From Pholiota molesta (lineage: Eukaryota > Basidiomycota > Agaricomycetes > Agaricales > Strophariaceae), in NCBI GenBank assembly GCA_014925825.1, contig JACGCK010000060.1, forward strand, positions 124,001 to 188,000: DNA of 64,000 nucleotides, read 5' to 3'. The translations under genes and the position numbers were made by a program. How positions within the stretch are numbered: position 1 is the stretch's first letter; each line of letters opens with the position of its first letter. Below are positions 23,228 through 34,018 of this stretch, one piece after another. The notes beneath the pieces are model-generated. The model was not told the DNA's origin and made no database searches. It was given only the letters and a program-made list of their open reading frames with translations.

Positions 23228-24120
23228 GGCGCGTGCGTGCGTCAGGCTGGAGGGATGTGCAGTTGTTGGGTCTGGGGGTGTGGGTGGTGATGTGAAATGC
23301 TTAAAATCGACAGACGAGTTGAGGACTATTGCTCGCCGTCTTCCCTATCCTATCCTATTCTTTGTCTTATATCACGCACCGTGCGCTTCTTGTGCTATCC
23401 GACAATCGCCTGCCCTCCTTCTGGTGTTCTGTAGCCTGTCCTGCTTTCACGTTAATCTTTTTTCTTTTCGGTCTTCCTTCAACCTACTTTCAAGTTACTT
23501 TGAACGAATGTGCTATAGTTCCTTGGTCGAGTTGCCTCGTCTCTCCCTTTCTTTTTTCCTCTTTTTTTGATGCTAATTATCTATTACATACTTGACTCTT
23601 TTTTGTCCCGAATTTGAATTCCAGTTGTCTTTCCACACTCACCTACCCACTATGTTTTATTGATCCACTACGCATGCTGTTTCATATGCACCATAGTGTA
23701 TGCTATTCCGCTCTGTATTTATCCCGTCGTTCTTGAAGCTTGAGCCTTGAAAGCATGTACATAGATATGTGGATCTGGCCGTTGCAGACCACTATGCGTT
23801 TACTTAGTCACCCGTAGGCAGACTCTAAAATTGTGGTTGCTGGCAAGTCAATCAACTTGTAGAATTGAATTCATGAAATATATTGCGTTGTCATTGCATC
23901 AGATTACCCTCTGCCAATGCAAATTTGTACCGTCAAAATGGCCAAAGGCGCCCGTCCTCTCCAGAGTGATACTCTGCGAATTTCGAAATCTTGGTTACAT
24001 TGTCCGCCGCACTAAACTGCACCACGAAATCTACCGCTGCCTTACCAGTTGACAGGTCTGAATGTTGAATCTAGAGGAGGCCCCCAACCCCCCTCTTCCA
24101 AATTTTGAAACGTTGCGAGT
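23228..24120. other. 3' flank of the chimeric gene
   Basis: Homologous to 11140-11677 as far as about 23780, then unique. No gene seen up to the F-box gene. Confidence 0.5.
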
Positions 24121-24256
24121 TGCCCGGGCCCGTTACAGTCCGGGCCGTCTCACTGCCTTGATGGATGGCACGGTCACGTTTGCACGATGTTCCAACGTTT
24201 CTTGAGGACAGTCATTGTCAAGCCGCAAGCGCGACTCCAACCGCGTCTGCTGAAGA

Positions 24257-26463
24257 ATGCCCAAAGATTTCTTCGATCTACCGCGAGAGCTATGGGTCCG
24301 AATTCTTTTCAATTTGGATGCAATATCCCTTGCCCATTGCGCCATGGTAAGCGAACGTTCAAGCTCGAAGAAATCTTCAATGACTCGACTGAATTTATAA
24401 ATCCACAGACATGTAAACCCATGTACGAAACCTTCCAAAGCTCATCGCAATTGCTGTATATCATACAGCTGCACCTCGATGGCTTGAAGGACGCTGGAAC
24501 GGCAATGCCCTACTCTGAACGCGTCCAGCGCCTTCTGCGCCAACGCGAAGCCTGGTCATCGTTAATGTCCAGCAAGAAGTTGAGATACAGTCCTCTCGAT
24601 GTAGAACCTGGATACCACCAAGTATGGGAACTCGTAGGAGGCACTTTTGCTAACAGGGCCAAGCAACACTTTGGAATTGTGTGGCTGCCCACCTTCGGCG
24701 ACGGCGAGACTCCTACACGACAACGATTCTCGACCGGAATGCAAGGGGTGTGCACCGGCAAATTCCGGCATATGACGTGGGGAGGGGGGGTACCCCTTGG
24801 ATGGCTTAATCAAACTTTTTTTGGCAGTGATTTTTATACCTCAGAAAGTATTATTATATTGATATACATCTTTTATAGCTTTAATACAATGTTTTACAAC
24901 CAATTTACAACCCTTGCAGCCATATACAGACTCCTAGAGGGTATAACTTGGGTATAAGTTTAACTAGCATTTAGGACTAGGTTGGAACACCCACTGGACA
25001 GTCTCATCACTCAGCAATTGCTCAGCTTCACTCAGTGTATCCCAAAACAGTGTGTATTAGCAATATTCTAATAATTCTATAATATCATATTGCTTGATGG
25101 GCACTTACTAGCCTTCTCAAGAGCCTTCTTATAGGTTAAATTAATAATATTGGTTGAAATATCACTAGAGATTCACATCAAGGCTGTCAAAAGTGAAAGA
25201 CTATTCTGGAATCAAATAATACAATCCTTGACAGTGATGATATGTGCTACTAAGCTAATAGGTGTGGCCATCTGTTACTGAGAATGATCTTCTTTGGTGC
25301 AAGGGACCAGTGATGATGATTGTAAGGTGAATGCTACAGGCACAGGTATTTGAAAACGGTAGTGAAAAGAAGAATTAGTGCTGGGAGGACTGGGTGCTCA
25401 CTATTTTTAGTGCATTAGTAATCAGAATTGCATGAGAAACACGTGACAAATTTCTTTTTTTGGACGATAAAGGGGGGGAGGGGGGGAAATTTTTGCCTTA
25501 AACAAACTTTTTGACCCTATATATTTGATTTTTTTTTTGCATACCCCTTGCCGGAATGCCAATCCGTGAATACGCGATGGATCCAACACAGGATCTGTTA
25601 GTGTTTCTTGAAGATGATACAACGTAATTACTACATAGTGCATCACCATTCACACCTATGCTAATCTCAAAGCCAATGTGTGCAGCCCGTCCGCGTCATC
25701 ACCAACGACCACCTGCAATTTTCGCGTCCATATTCGCGCCATGTCCACCGGCGCCGTCCATCCACTAGCGCATCAAAGCCCCTTGTGCTTGGCTGACCCC
25801 ATGCACGACAACCCCTACAAGAGGGTCAGGCTCCATCTCGCGCACAACACGTTGGCACTGTCCATTCGCTGTGTATCACTGGTCGAGCCCTGGGTTCATA
25901 TATGGGATTGGACTACATCACATATCTTAGCAGTATGTCGAAATTATCCTCCTAACTCTCCATTATATGATGTGACGACCCCCCAGAATTCATCTGCGCT
26001 ATTTGGCCCATCGCCGCCATTGTCGCGGCAGGAGTACGCCTTTGGCCTACTCGATTCCAGCCACTGCTTCGTCACCTCTGCCGCCGAGGCTGGGTCTATT
26101 CGCCTGTACCAGCTCGTTCACACCCTCTCCGACGCCAGCAACGCCATCCACCTCGCGACTCTCCATCTTCCACCAACCTCCCCCGGGACCCAAATCTGTG
26201 GAATGGCAGCCCATGCCGGCCCCATCGAGGCGAATCCATTACCACAAATGCCATTCGTGATGAACGACGAGGATCATTTGCATGTGTTTGAAGTGGCGTA
26301 CTTGAATAAGTCTTGTCGCGGCGGATCATTGAACCTGTTCGTGCACCAGCGGGTGTTCACAAAATACTGCACCCAAGGAACACAGAACCGCCATGGCTTA
26401 CCGGTACCACTGGCCCAGCAATACATACGCACTGGCCGGGCGGGGGCGCAGCGCGGAGAATGA
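24257..26463 (+). pseudogene. F-box gene split by a hAT-type insertion
   Basis: Exon 1 (24257..24346) encodes an intact F-box start: MPKDFFDLPRELWVRI, then LDAISLAHCAM. Exon 2 from 24409 continues TCKPMYETFQSSSQLLYIIQ to RFSTGM, where a transposable element sits (24742-25550). The frame resumes after the 8-bp duplication with PIREYAMDPTQDLLVF, which aligns with VRDFAMDPTQDLIVL in the other copy. Further exons follow from about 25689 (FRVHIRAMSTGAVHPLA, VHIWDWTTS, then FGLLDSSHCFVTS, HAGPIEANPLPQMPF, VHQRVFTKYC). The 3' end departs from the paralogue near 26390 and stops at 26463, so the last two exons are missing. F-box proteins are substrate adaptors of SCF ubiquitin ligases. Confidence 0.8.
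24742..25550. mobile_element. Non-autonomous hAT-type element, 809 bp
   Basis: Flanked by a perfect 8-bp target duplication CCGGAATG (24734-24741 and 25551-25558). The terminal inverted repeats begin CAAGGGGTGTGC at the left and, reverse-complemented, CAAGGGGTATGC at the right. An 8-bp duplication and ends of this type fit the hAT superfamily. The interior is AT-rich, has no transposase-like ORF and includes poly-T and poly-G runs. Removing the element and one duplication copy restores the F-box reading frame. Confidence 0.88.
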
Positions 26464-27100
26464 ACGACTTATTGTCGATGGATGGGTAGCTAACGTCCTT
26501 ATGATGAGTCACAAGCGCGCTCAATTTTTTTTAAAAAAATTTACCAGGACCGCCTGCATTGGGCGCGTGGGGTTTTGGGAGCACAGACGACGACGCGACC
26601 AGCTGTTCACCGCCCACAGCCCGTACGGATCCCAGCAACCCAAACAGAATAAGTACGAGATGAGCATCGCTCACATACAGCCGCTCAGTGGGATTCGTAA
26701 CCTCATACACATCCATCAAGCGTCAACACGGAATTGGCACCAAAAAACGCAGGTGCGGAAAAGGCACCCGCCCAAACCCATATCACCTCAAACCGATATC
26801 ACCTCGAAACAGCCGTGCAACACAGGGCAGAAGCGGGACCGCGGGATAGGCGCATATTTTCGGCATGATGACTTGGATCCCAGCCAGACAGCCGGGGCGA
26901 AAACGCAAGTCAATATCGAAAAATCGAGCGTATCCCGCGCGCTGCTTCCGCACGGGCCTTGGCAATTCTAAGGAACGGGAACGGAGCATATGATGGAACA
27001 GCGCACGGAAGCGCGGGATTCAGGGAACGTCAAATAGGAGGGAGACAGGCGAGGTGAATGAGGGCGAATGCCAAAAAAAACCTGATAAGTTCGCGGAAAT
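26464..27100. other. Unassigned stretch
   Basis: Follows the truncated F-box gene. ORFs here show no recognisable motifs; I see nothing I can support. Confidence 0.35.
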
Positions 27101-27620
27101 GGATCAGAAGGACACGGGAAGGGATGACATCGGCCCTCAAGGAAATCTAGCATGTCCTCAGCTAGGCGGTGGACGGACGTCATTTCTCCGGCCGTCAGGG
27201 TGCGGATAGCCCACAGTCGCGTCGGCGCCCTCAACAATGGCCACGTTCTTCGCGCCGCTCTTGCGGGGCTTCTTGTCTCCGCCACCGCTTCCTTAGGTCG
27301 AGGATGGGCGCTGGGTGGCGCGTCCTGCTGCGCGGCCTCGGCGACGATGTGGGTAAGGCAGTGTTGAGGACGAGCGCGATTTGCGTGGGCTGTGAGAATG
27401 GCTGCGATGGGCTGCGATGGGCTGCGATGGGCTGCGATGGGCTGCGATCCTGTCTTGTTGGAGGGAGAGCTGGTGCAGGATGCGCCAGGCTCTGGGGAGC
27501 AGATTAAGTGGGGCGCACATGAGATTCGATAGGATTCTTACTATTCTAGTTGCCTATGGGAAAGAAAGACGAGTGGATGCAGTCGCGCTGGCTTGTGCAG
27601 TTGCCAGTGCATTCGCGGGA
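27100..27620 (-). pseudogene. Decayed PWWP gene relic
   Basis: On the minus strand, about 27240-27290 reads KKPRKSGAKNVAIVEGAD, matching KKPRKSSAKSRAMVESED of the intact protein. Bases 27551-27610 match the exon end encoding YCILFFPMGD. Stops and frameshifts lie between them. The CACGTG-containing flank at 27680 matches the PWWP promoter, in the correct place for a 5' end. Confidence 0.6.
27398..27450 (+). repeat. 10-bp tandem repeat
   Basis: About five perfect head-to-tail copies of GGCTGCGATG inside the PWWP relic. Confidence 0.9.
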
Positions 27621-27769
27621 TCGATAGTCTGAAATGAAAAACGGGCAGTGGCACAGCGGACAACGTCTTCGTCGGCTAAACCCGCGCACGTGATCCCGGC
27701 CCGTGTCACGTACATAGACTCGGTATGCACGACGGACACTACCTGGTTGCTCGCATGCGCGAGCACGGT

Positions 27770-28030
27770 CTTGAACGCCTCTACGAACCCTTTCTCAGGT
27801 CTCAGCTCTTTCTGGGGCGTATATTCCCTAGCTGCACCTCGATAGTTTCAAAGACGCCGAGATGTCCACAACCCACTCCGCCGAAGTCTTCTGACAATGC
27901 GCCATCGCGAAGCATTAAGGCTTTGCAAGGACATGCGATATGCCACTCATTACTCATTATGAAGTACGAATGTCGAGTACGCAAGCTCGTAGGAGGCGCT
28001 TTCCCCAACATGACCGCCAGTTCGACTCGC
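27770..28030 (+). pseudogene. Relic of an F-box gene
   Basis: Decayed match to exon 2 of the F-box genes, including the DNA behind QLHLDGLKDAG and a better preserved end reading KLVGGAF. It is closest to the relic at 3840-4060 on the other strand. Confidence 0.45.
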
Positions 28031-28399
28031 AGGGCTGCCGAGGCCCGTACACTTCGAAGTTCGAAGAGGCTCTGATTATGACGCCCACAGGATCGGGTAG
28101 CTGTTTCTAAAGGATAGTAGTGCGATGTAGGTGCTACTTACTGATTCATTGTTCGTACACACGACTAACTCAACCGCTAGTGTAGCCCACTACCTTCAAC
28201 GGCTCCTCGAACTGTGCGCGTTCGAACTCATTCTCGCTATTACCACCATCGGCGATATCCTCCCGTACTATTTGTGGCCGCATATTCTCCAAGAGCGCAC
28301 ATCCACGAGCACGAGGGTGCCTCTTTCTCGGGAATACTATCCATCGCCGCCGTGGCCACGCAGCAGGACGTGGAGGTTAACGTTCAGCTCGATCAACCG

Positions 28400-28840
28400 C
28401 GCCAGCCACTACTTAGAAGGGCAAGAGCGGGAAGGATACGAGCTGACTGAAAGCGAACCAAAGAACGGAAGGGCGCATGCGACGCTGCGAGTGAAGGAGG
28501 GCTCTGGAGAGACGAAGCGGCCGCGGATGCGAAGAAGCCCGTAGCAGTAGTGCAGCAGACGTGGTACGGGCCCGGTCAGCGCTATCTCGCGTTCGACAGA
28601 GGGTTGGAGTGGCGTCGCGTCTCCTCGTTTGTGCAGAAGAAGAAGGCGCGCTGGATACAAAGGACGAAGCGGTAGATGGTGGGTGTTGAGACGCTGTTGA
28701 GACGCTGCTTATTCGGCTGATCTGTTCGACTTTTTTTGGGATGCGTAGCGAAAACTCCTGACGATCGCCATCCGTGATTGGCACCACAAAGCCCAGGAGA
28801 GTTTCTGAGCGCCAATCGCCGTCCAAACCAGAGGTACCAC
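28400..28840 (+). pseudogene. Relic of the PWWP gene
   Basis: Bases 28567-28680 match the linker exon (the region behind DMGPLTAPPASHK and KKARRDTKDD). After an intron, 28745-28832 match the exon behind PGDPQSIKVRDWRHKLQ and end CCAAACCAGAG before a GTACCA donor, as in the intact gene. Several substitutions and stops make it non-functional. It lies upstream of HET copy 3 on the same strand. Confidence 0.65.
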
Positions 28841-29716
28841 CAACATTTTTGTAATTTCTCATACATACATCCACGTCCTTTTTCTCTTCTTTCGTCCTTC
28901 TCGGTATTTCGCTTACTTGTGTTCGGTCCATTTTTGAGTGACTTCATTTTCATCCTTTATTTGCAGCATCGGACCACTTTCCGAGTTCGCAATTGCCGCA
29001 TCGCCCTCGCAATTCTGTTCATTCATTACATCGCCGCATTCACCTTCTGCCCGCCCGTTCTTGGATCGTGTGGCTCAAGCTATGGTGGTGCGATATCTTC
29101 CTGCTCTCGGAGCCGTTTCTGCTCTGCAGATCTACTGCGCTCCTTCTCTGCCCGCGCGAGAGGTCGCGTTCTGCCTTTTTTCTGCTCGAAGCCCACTGAT
29201 GCATGGCGCTTGCTGATTTTCTCGACTCGTTCGGGATCACTTGCTGGCTTAGACCTTGGCCCTACTTCTCATAGCTGATCGCGCTCCGTACCAAACTCAA
29301 CCTCCGTCGCCCGCGGGAAGTCGTGAAGGGACCCGGATGTTTGTCGCATAATCCGTGCCCAGGATGTCGAATTGACATCTCATTCGTAACACAGGCCAAG
29401 TACGATAGCTAGCGTGCATGGTCATTAGCTGAGGATATGGTTACCGCTTTTTTTTTGGTATATTTTCAACGTGTAATTCAGAAGGCCGATTACTTGTCTA
29501 CAGGATTAATATATTGACTTTCGAAATACCGCTATCTAATGGGTTGTGGCTTATCAGTGTCACGCGTGTTGAAACTGTATTCTCACTTTTATTTAAAATA
29601 AACAATCAACACGGCCTTCATCATTGATCGAAAAGCTGTGATATCTGTGGGAATCCGCCGAACATTCCAAATATCTTGCATCGGAGGCATCGTTGCTTTC
29701 GCAATTCTCTACCACA
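28841..29716. other. 5' flank of HET copy 3
   Basis: Part (28850-29280) is homologous to 3260-3600 upstream of HET copy 1. Bases 29590-29716 resemble the HET promoter block. No gene seen. Confidence 0.45.
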
Positions 29717-32365
29717 ATGGCAAGGAGACCTCCCAGTGAGCCAGACTTGTCCCAATGTATAACTTCTATTGATTTTATGGGGGTTGCAGGTCAGCATTCA
29801 TCGCCAGCCAATCCCAATAGTGACGAGAAGATCGCATCGAGTGGATCCATCCCCATCCCCCAAGGACATGCGAAAATGGGTGAGTAATGATCGCCGTGAA
29901 CAATAAAATTTACATTATTCAAATGGCGTCAATGGCGTCGCACGCATACAGGTTCTCCGCGCGCGGACGCTGAAACGTTGCTCAGGGCTTTGCGGAATGT
30001 GATTATTCCCTTTGTGCGTCCAGCCAACGGGGACCATAAACACGGTCAATGATTCTTTTGATATCTCGAAGCTACAAGTATCTAACCGTATCGATTACTG
30101 TAGATGCAAATCAAGATGTCCTGGGCGCCGATGGAGAGGAATTTGTTACCGCCCTGCAGAAATTCATGTTGTCGTTCTTTCGCTCTCAACAGGGCCCGGT
30201 GGGCGGTATTGAGGTGGAAATGGAAGGTGAACTTTGACGTTTTTCTCCGCATAAATTATTCTTTATCATTTCATACTCTACGTTCTCAAGTAGAGGAAGG
30301 CATCAACATATCCGACGCAGAGGCTGAGGAGACCGCAGAGGACGATCTCAGCCTCCACGACGTCGCGGATGTGGCTTCGGAGATGGAATCATCGCCCGAT
30401 AGATCTGTGCCAGAGGAAAATGCCAGTAGTGAAGGTCTTCGGTCGATACTATCGTGTATGTGCGAATACCCTGATCTGACTATCTCGCTCAGCGCTCACT
30501 AATAATTTTATGCAGTCCAAAACGAAGAGTTTCCAATTGGCATATCCAATGCCGACTCGGAGGTGACTTTGGACGACAATTTCAGCCTTAAAGACGCCGT
30601 GGACGTGGCTCCGAGCACGGAGTCACCGCCTGATAGATCTGTCGTCGAGGAGAACATAAGACTATTTCCAAGTCCAGCTCCCCTTGGAAGCGTGGTTTCC
30701 TTCGACGCTTCACCGAGCAGTTCAGATACAGGTAATTATTTCTATCCCGCTATGCTCCAGCCACGATGGTATTTAACTAGATGTGCAGGGATAACTGAGC
30801 AACTAAAGTTACCATCCATCGAAATGGCTCTGAACGCACTACGCAAACATGTCTTTAAGACAATGCCTATTCGTCTGTTATGCTTCAAGCCGGACGGCTC
30901 CAAGCTCCAAATCACACTCATCGAACGAGGCGAGATATATGCTCACATCGCTTCAAATATCGTAAATAGCATGGATTTCCTTAAGTTTTTCGTGGAACCT
31001 TCCCAGGATCTCCTAGAACGATTGCACCACTTTGGGCGCACGCTGGAAGAAACGCAGCAGGGTGCGATGGAATTATTGATAAGTGAATATTGCGAATATG
31101 CGATTTTATCTCATACTTGGCTCCGTGGGGAATCTCGCGAAGTCACCTATGACGATTGGTTACGGAGAGAATTCGACCCGCAGCAACCAGGATATCGAAA
31201 ACTTGTGAATTTCTGCAGAACCGCCTGGAAAGACTATGGAGTCGCCTTCGGCTGGATGGACACGATCTGTATCAATAAAGACAGCAGTGCTGAGCTCGAC
31301 GAATCGATCCGCTCCATGTATAAATGGTATCAAGGTGCCCATGTCTGCATCACGTATCTCGCGGAGACCAAAACACTTTCGGATATGCCTAAAGATACCT
31401 GGTTTACGCGTGGATGGACACTGCAGGAGTTTCTCGCGCCATCCCACCTCAAATTTTACAATACCGACTGGGATAAACTGGTAGAATCCTTGGAGAGCGA
31501 CAAAAACAACTCGATTATCACAAAAAAAATCGAAGAGGCGACAACAATTACAGCGGATGAGCTGAAGCAGCACATGTCCAATATTCCTATATCTCGTAGA
31601 ATGCAAATGGCCGCAAAGCGTCAAGTGACCCGTGAAGAGGACAGCGCGTACTCTCTCATGGGTATTCTTGATGTCAGTATTGCTACTGCATACGGAGAGG
31701 GCGCTGAACGCGCATTTTCCCGCCTCCTGCAGGCGGTACTGAACTCGACATCTCACGGCATTGCAGACATATTCAACTGGCCAGGTCGCAACCATTCACA
31801 GCTCTCAGCCCTTCTTCCTTCTAGTCTACAAGATTATCTGGATCGCTCTTCAAGTTTAGATCCGAAGAATATCATGGAAATACCTATCGAACCCATGATG
31901 CTTACCCACCTGGGATTGCGCATCACCATCCTGCTTATGCCCGCAATATCAATCGAAAATGGTAGTCATTTGCCCTGGAAAAATTATCATGCAATAGCTG
32001 ATATCTCCCAACATCTTCGTCCGAGCATCTTTCCCGATCGTCCAGATTTCAGTGGAAGTTACAGTGTACTAGACGCCAGGACCAACAGGATCTCCAAGAA
32101 CAATACTTGGAAAAACACGAAACAATTGGCGCTTGGGGTTTTGAACGTCGGAGGCCAACACGAAACGATACAGGTTCCGCGCCACTGCCTTGCAGTGGTA
32201 TTTAAATCTATTTTCGACAGGCTTGACAAACTTGCTACAAAATCACCCGTCGCTTTCCACCTGAACAACATACGTGATCCCGAAACAAGCTCGAATGATT
32301 ATTATTATATCGAACGAAGTGAGCTGGAAAGCCATGGAATGAAATTAGATACGTTGATTTTGTAG
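29717..32365 (+). CDS. HET-domain protein, copy 3 (intact)
   Basis: Predicted 759 residues. Exons 29717..29735, 29790..29879, 29952..30044, 30104..30226, 30294..30455, 30516..30731 and 30789..32365 sum to 2280 nt in frame. The intron 30732-30788 is 57 bp without a stop, so retention would only add 19 residues. Start is MARRPP. Exon 2 carries HSSPANPNSDEK, exon 3 DAETLLRALRNVI, exon 4 the GADGEEF / SFFRSQQGPVGGIEVE module. Exons 5 and 6 each carry one acidic segment (DLSLHDVADVA with SSPDRS; NFSLKDAVDVA with SPPDRS). The HET core starts at MPIRLLCFKPDG and contains YAILSHTWLRG, GWMDTICINKDS, WFTRGWTLQEF and REEDSAYSLMGILDVSI; the end is LESHGMKLDTLIL. Function as an incompatibility or cell-death factor is inferred from the family. 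Confidence 0.9.
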
Positions 32366-32462
32366 ACAAAATATTTTGAAATCCCAAGCGCATCCGATTA
32401 TGATTTAAAACCTTCATTATTTCGTGACCATTATGTAGATGAACAATCGTCGTAAGCGAAAA

Positions 32463-33726
32463 TTAAATACAAACTTGATTTCCTATAACCTTCAATAGCG
32501 TAGACGATAGGGCCCTTATGCTCACCATAGGAACGGCGGCAACAATGGTATCATCCCAAATCAACGTCGTCAAAGCATTTGAGCCATTTCTGACCATACT
32601 GAAATCATCCCAGGACCCGAGGATAACGAGTAAGAGCGGTGATGATGTAAGAGGACGCAAACGTGAGACTGGCGGTCGTTGAAGGAACACTAAGATATTA
32701 CGCATAAGAAAATCGTTAGGTATCGTGTGCGGAAGTTACGCGAAGTCGCAACGTACTCGAGCCCAAGAGCCTACAGAGCTTCTCATGCATCGCAGCCTGC
32801 GTGGAAGAGGTCTTCGCGTAGGGACTGAATGCCGCCCTTCCCCGCATCGACCACACCCAGCTCCACTTCCGCACCAGCGCCGAGTCTCCGCTCCGTGCCG
32901 CGGCATGAAGGTATGCACGCATCGCTTGAGATATGCACGCTCGATATCCGGGAGGACATCGCGCACATGTGCTAACACCCTCGGGGTGATGGATGCTTCG
33001 GAATCCGCGGCAACAGCTGCAGCGTCGGCGGCTACAGGAGCAGGCGCAGGCGCCGGTTGCGCTGGTGGTTGATGTTGAGCGGGGTTACTGCGGCGGGAAT
33101 AGGCGCGGGATACGGAACGGGAGCGCGAGTTGGAACGACAGCAGGTGGTGTGACGGGGAGCGACGCGGGCTATAGGTTGTACGGGCGCAGGCGGCGGAAC
33201 GGGCGTCCGCCGCCGTGACGATGACAGCTGCGGCCGACTGTACTGGACAGCAGGCGCGGCGGGCGGGGGTGGCGCAGCAGGTGGCATGACCGCATTGGCA
33301 GCGACAGGGCCGGCAAGGAGGCTATGGGCCCCGCCTGCTCGTCCGCCTCGAGCTGGACGCGCTGGGGGTACTCGTCGAGGTCGGCAAGCAGGCGAGGTGT
33401 GGCCTTGGCTAGGGTGTGGGGGAGCGCCTTCTGGCTAGCAGATATGAAGGCTTCGTCGAACGGGTTTGCAGCGAATTCCGGATCTTAATTTGCCACCTGT
33501 ACCTCGCTCCCTTGATCCACTGAGTCGGAATGATATGTCCAGATCTTGACGCGACGGTGTTGACGTTGCCCAGCGAGGGCTTGGGAGCGAACCGCATCGG
33601 TAACTCAGCATCTTCATCGTCTTCCGAGTCCGTGAGTTCGATAACCGGGTCCAAGATCCGTCCCTTCGTCCAACTACACGCAGTCGTGGGTGCCGCCTTG
33701 CGCTTGTAAGTACTTATCTGTGCCAT
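32463..33726 (-). CDS. Hypothetical gene convergent to HET copy 3
   Basis: No single clean model. The start region (minus strand from 33726) reads MAQISTYKRKAAPTTACSW, then an acidic ELTDSEDDEDAELPMRFAPK. A Pro-rich middle (about 33287-32990) leads to ITPRVLAHVRDVLPDIERAY. The 3' part reads MRAYLHAAARSGDSALVRKW, QAAMHEKLCRLLG and, after a break, VFLQRPPVSRLRPL to SWDDFSMVRNGSNA. These segments lie in different frames, joined by introns or frameshifts I cannot resolve. I do not recognise the family; VRDVLPDIERAY faintly resembles N-termini of some RING ubiquitin ligases, which is weak. The 3' part is duplicated at 7614-7990. Confidence 0.4.
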
Positions 33727-33736
33727 GCTTGACCCT

Positions 33737-33860
33737 GTGTATACGGACTAGTGCTCGTCTTCTTGTAGCAATTACAAGGACAAGTCCCGCCTGGTTGGGG
33801 GCAGATGCGTTGGTCGTCGTTATCATCGTCAAATATCGTCAGGTTCGGGGTTGGCACAAG
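33737..33860. repeat. Short direct repeat, partner of 36630-36760
   Basis: Both copies contain CTCGTCTTCTTGTAGCAATT and the following GGACAAGTCCCGCCTG and GTCGTC..TCGTC blocks. In both cases the sequence lies upstream of a minus-strand ATGGCRCAG, so it is the promoter of the hypothetical gene above, with a decayed second copy at 36.4-36.8 kb. Confidence 0.6.
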
Positions 33861-34018
33861 TTTGGCAAGGAAGTGATTGGGTGGCTGGACCGGGCCGGGA
33901 CGGCTCCGTGCCTTGACGAACATTGGATGCAATCAAGCAACAATCAAGCTCAAGTTCGTTTCATCTCTTTACTCTTCGCCAGAATGACCAAAGATCTCTT
34001 CGATCTACCGCGAGAGCT

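Noticed and set aside
24742..25550. A transposase gene inside the hAT-type elements
   Set aside because: No frame of useful length and no catalytic or dimerisation motif; the elements are non-autonomous.
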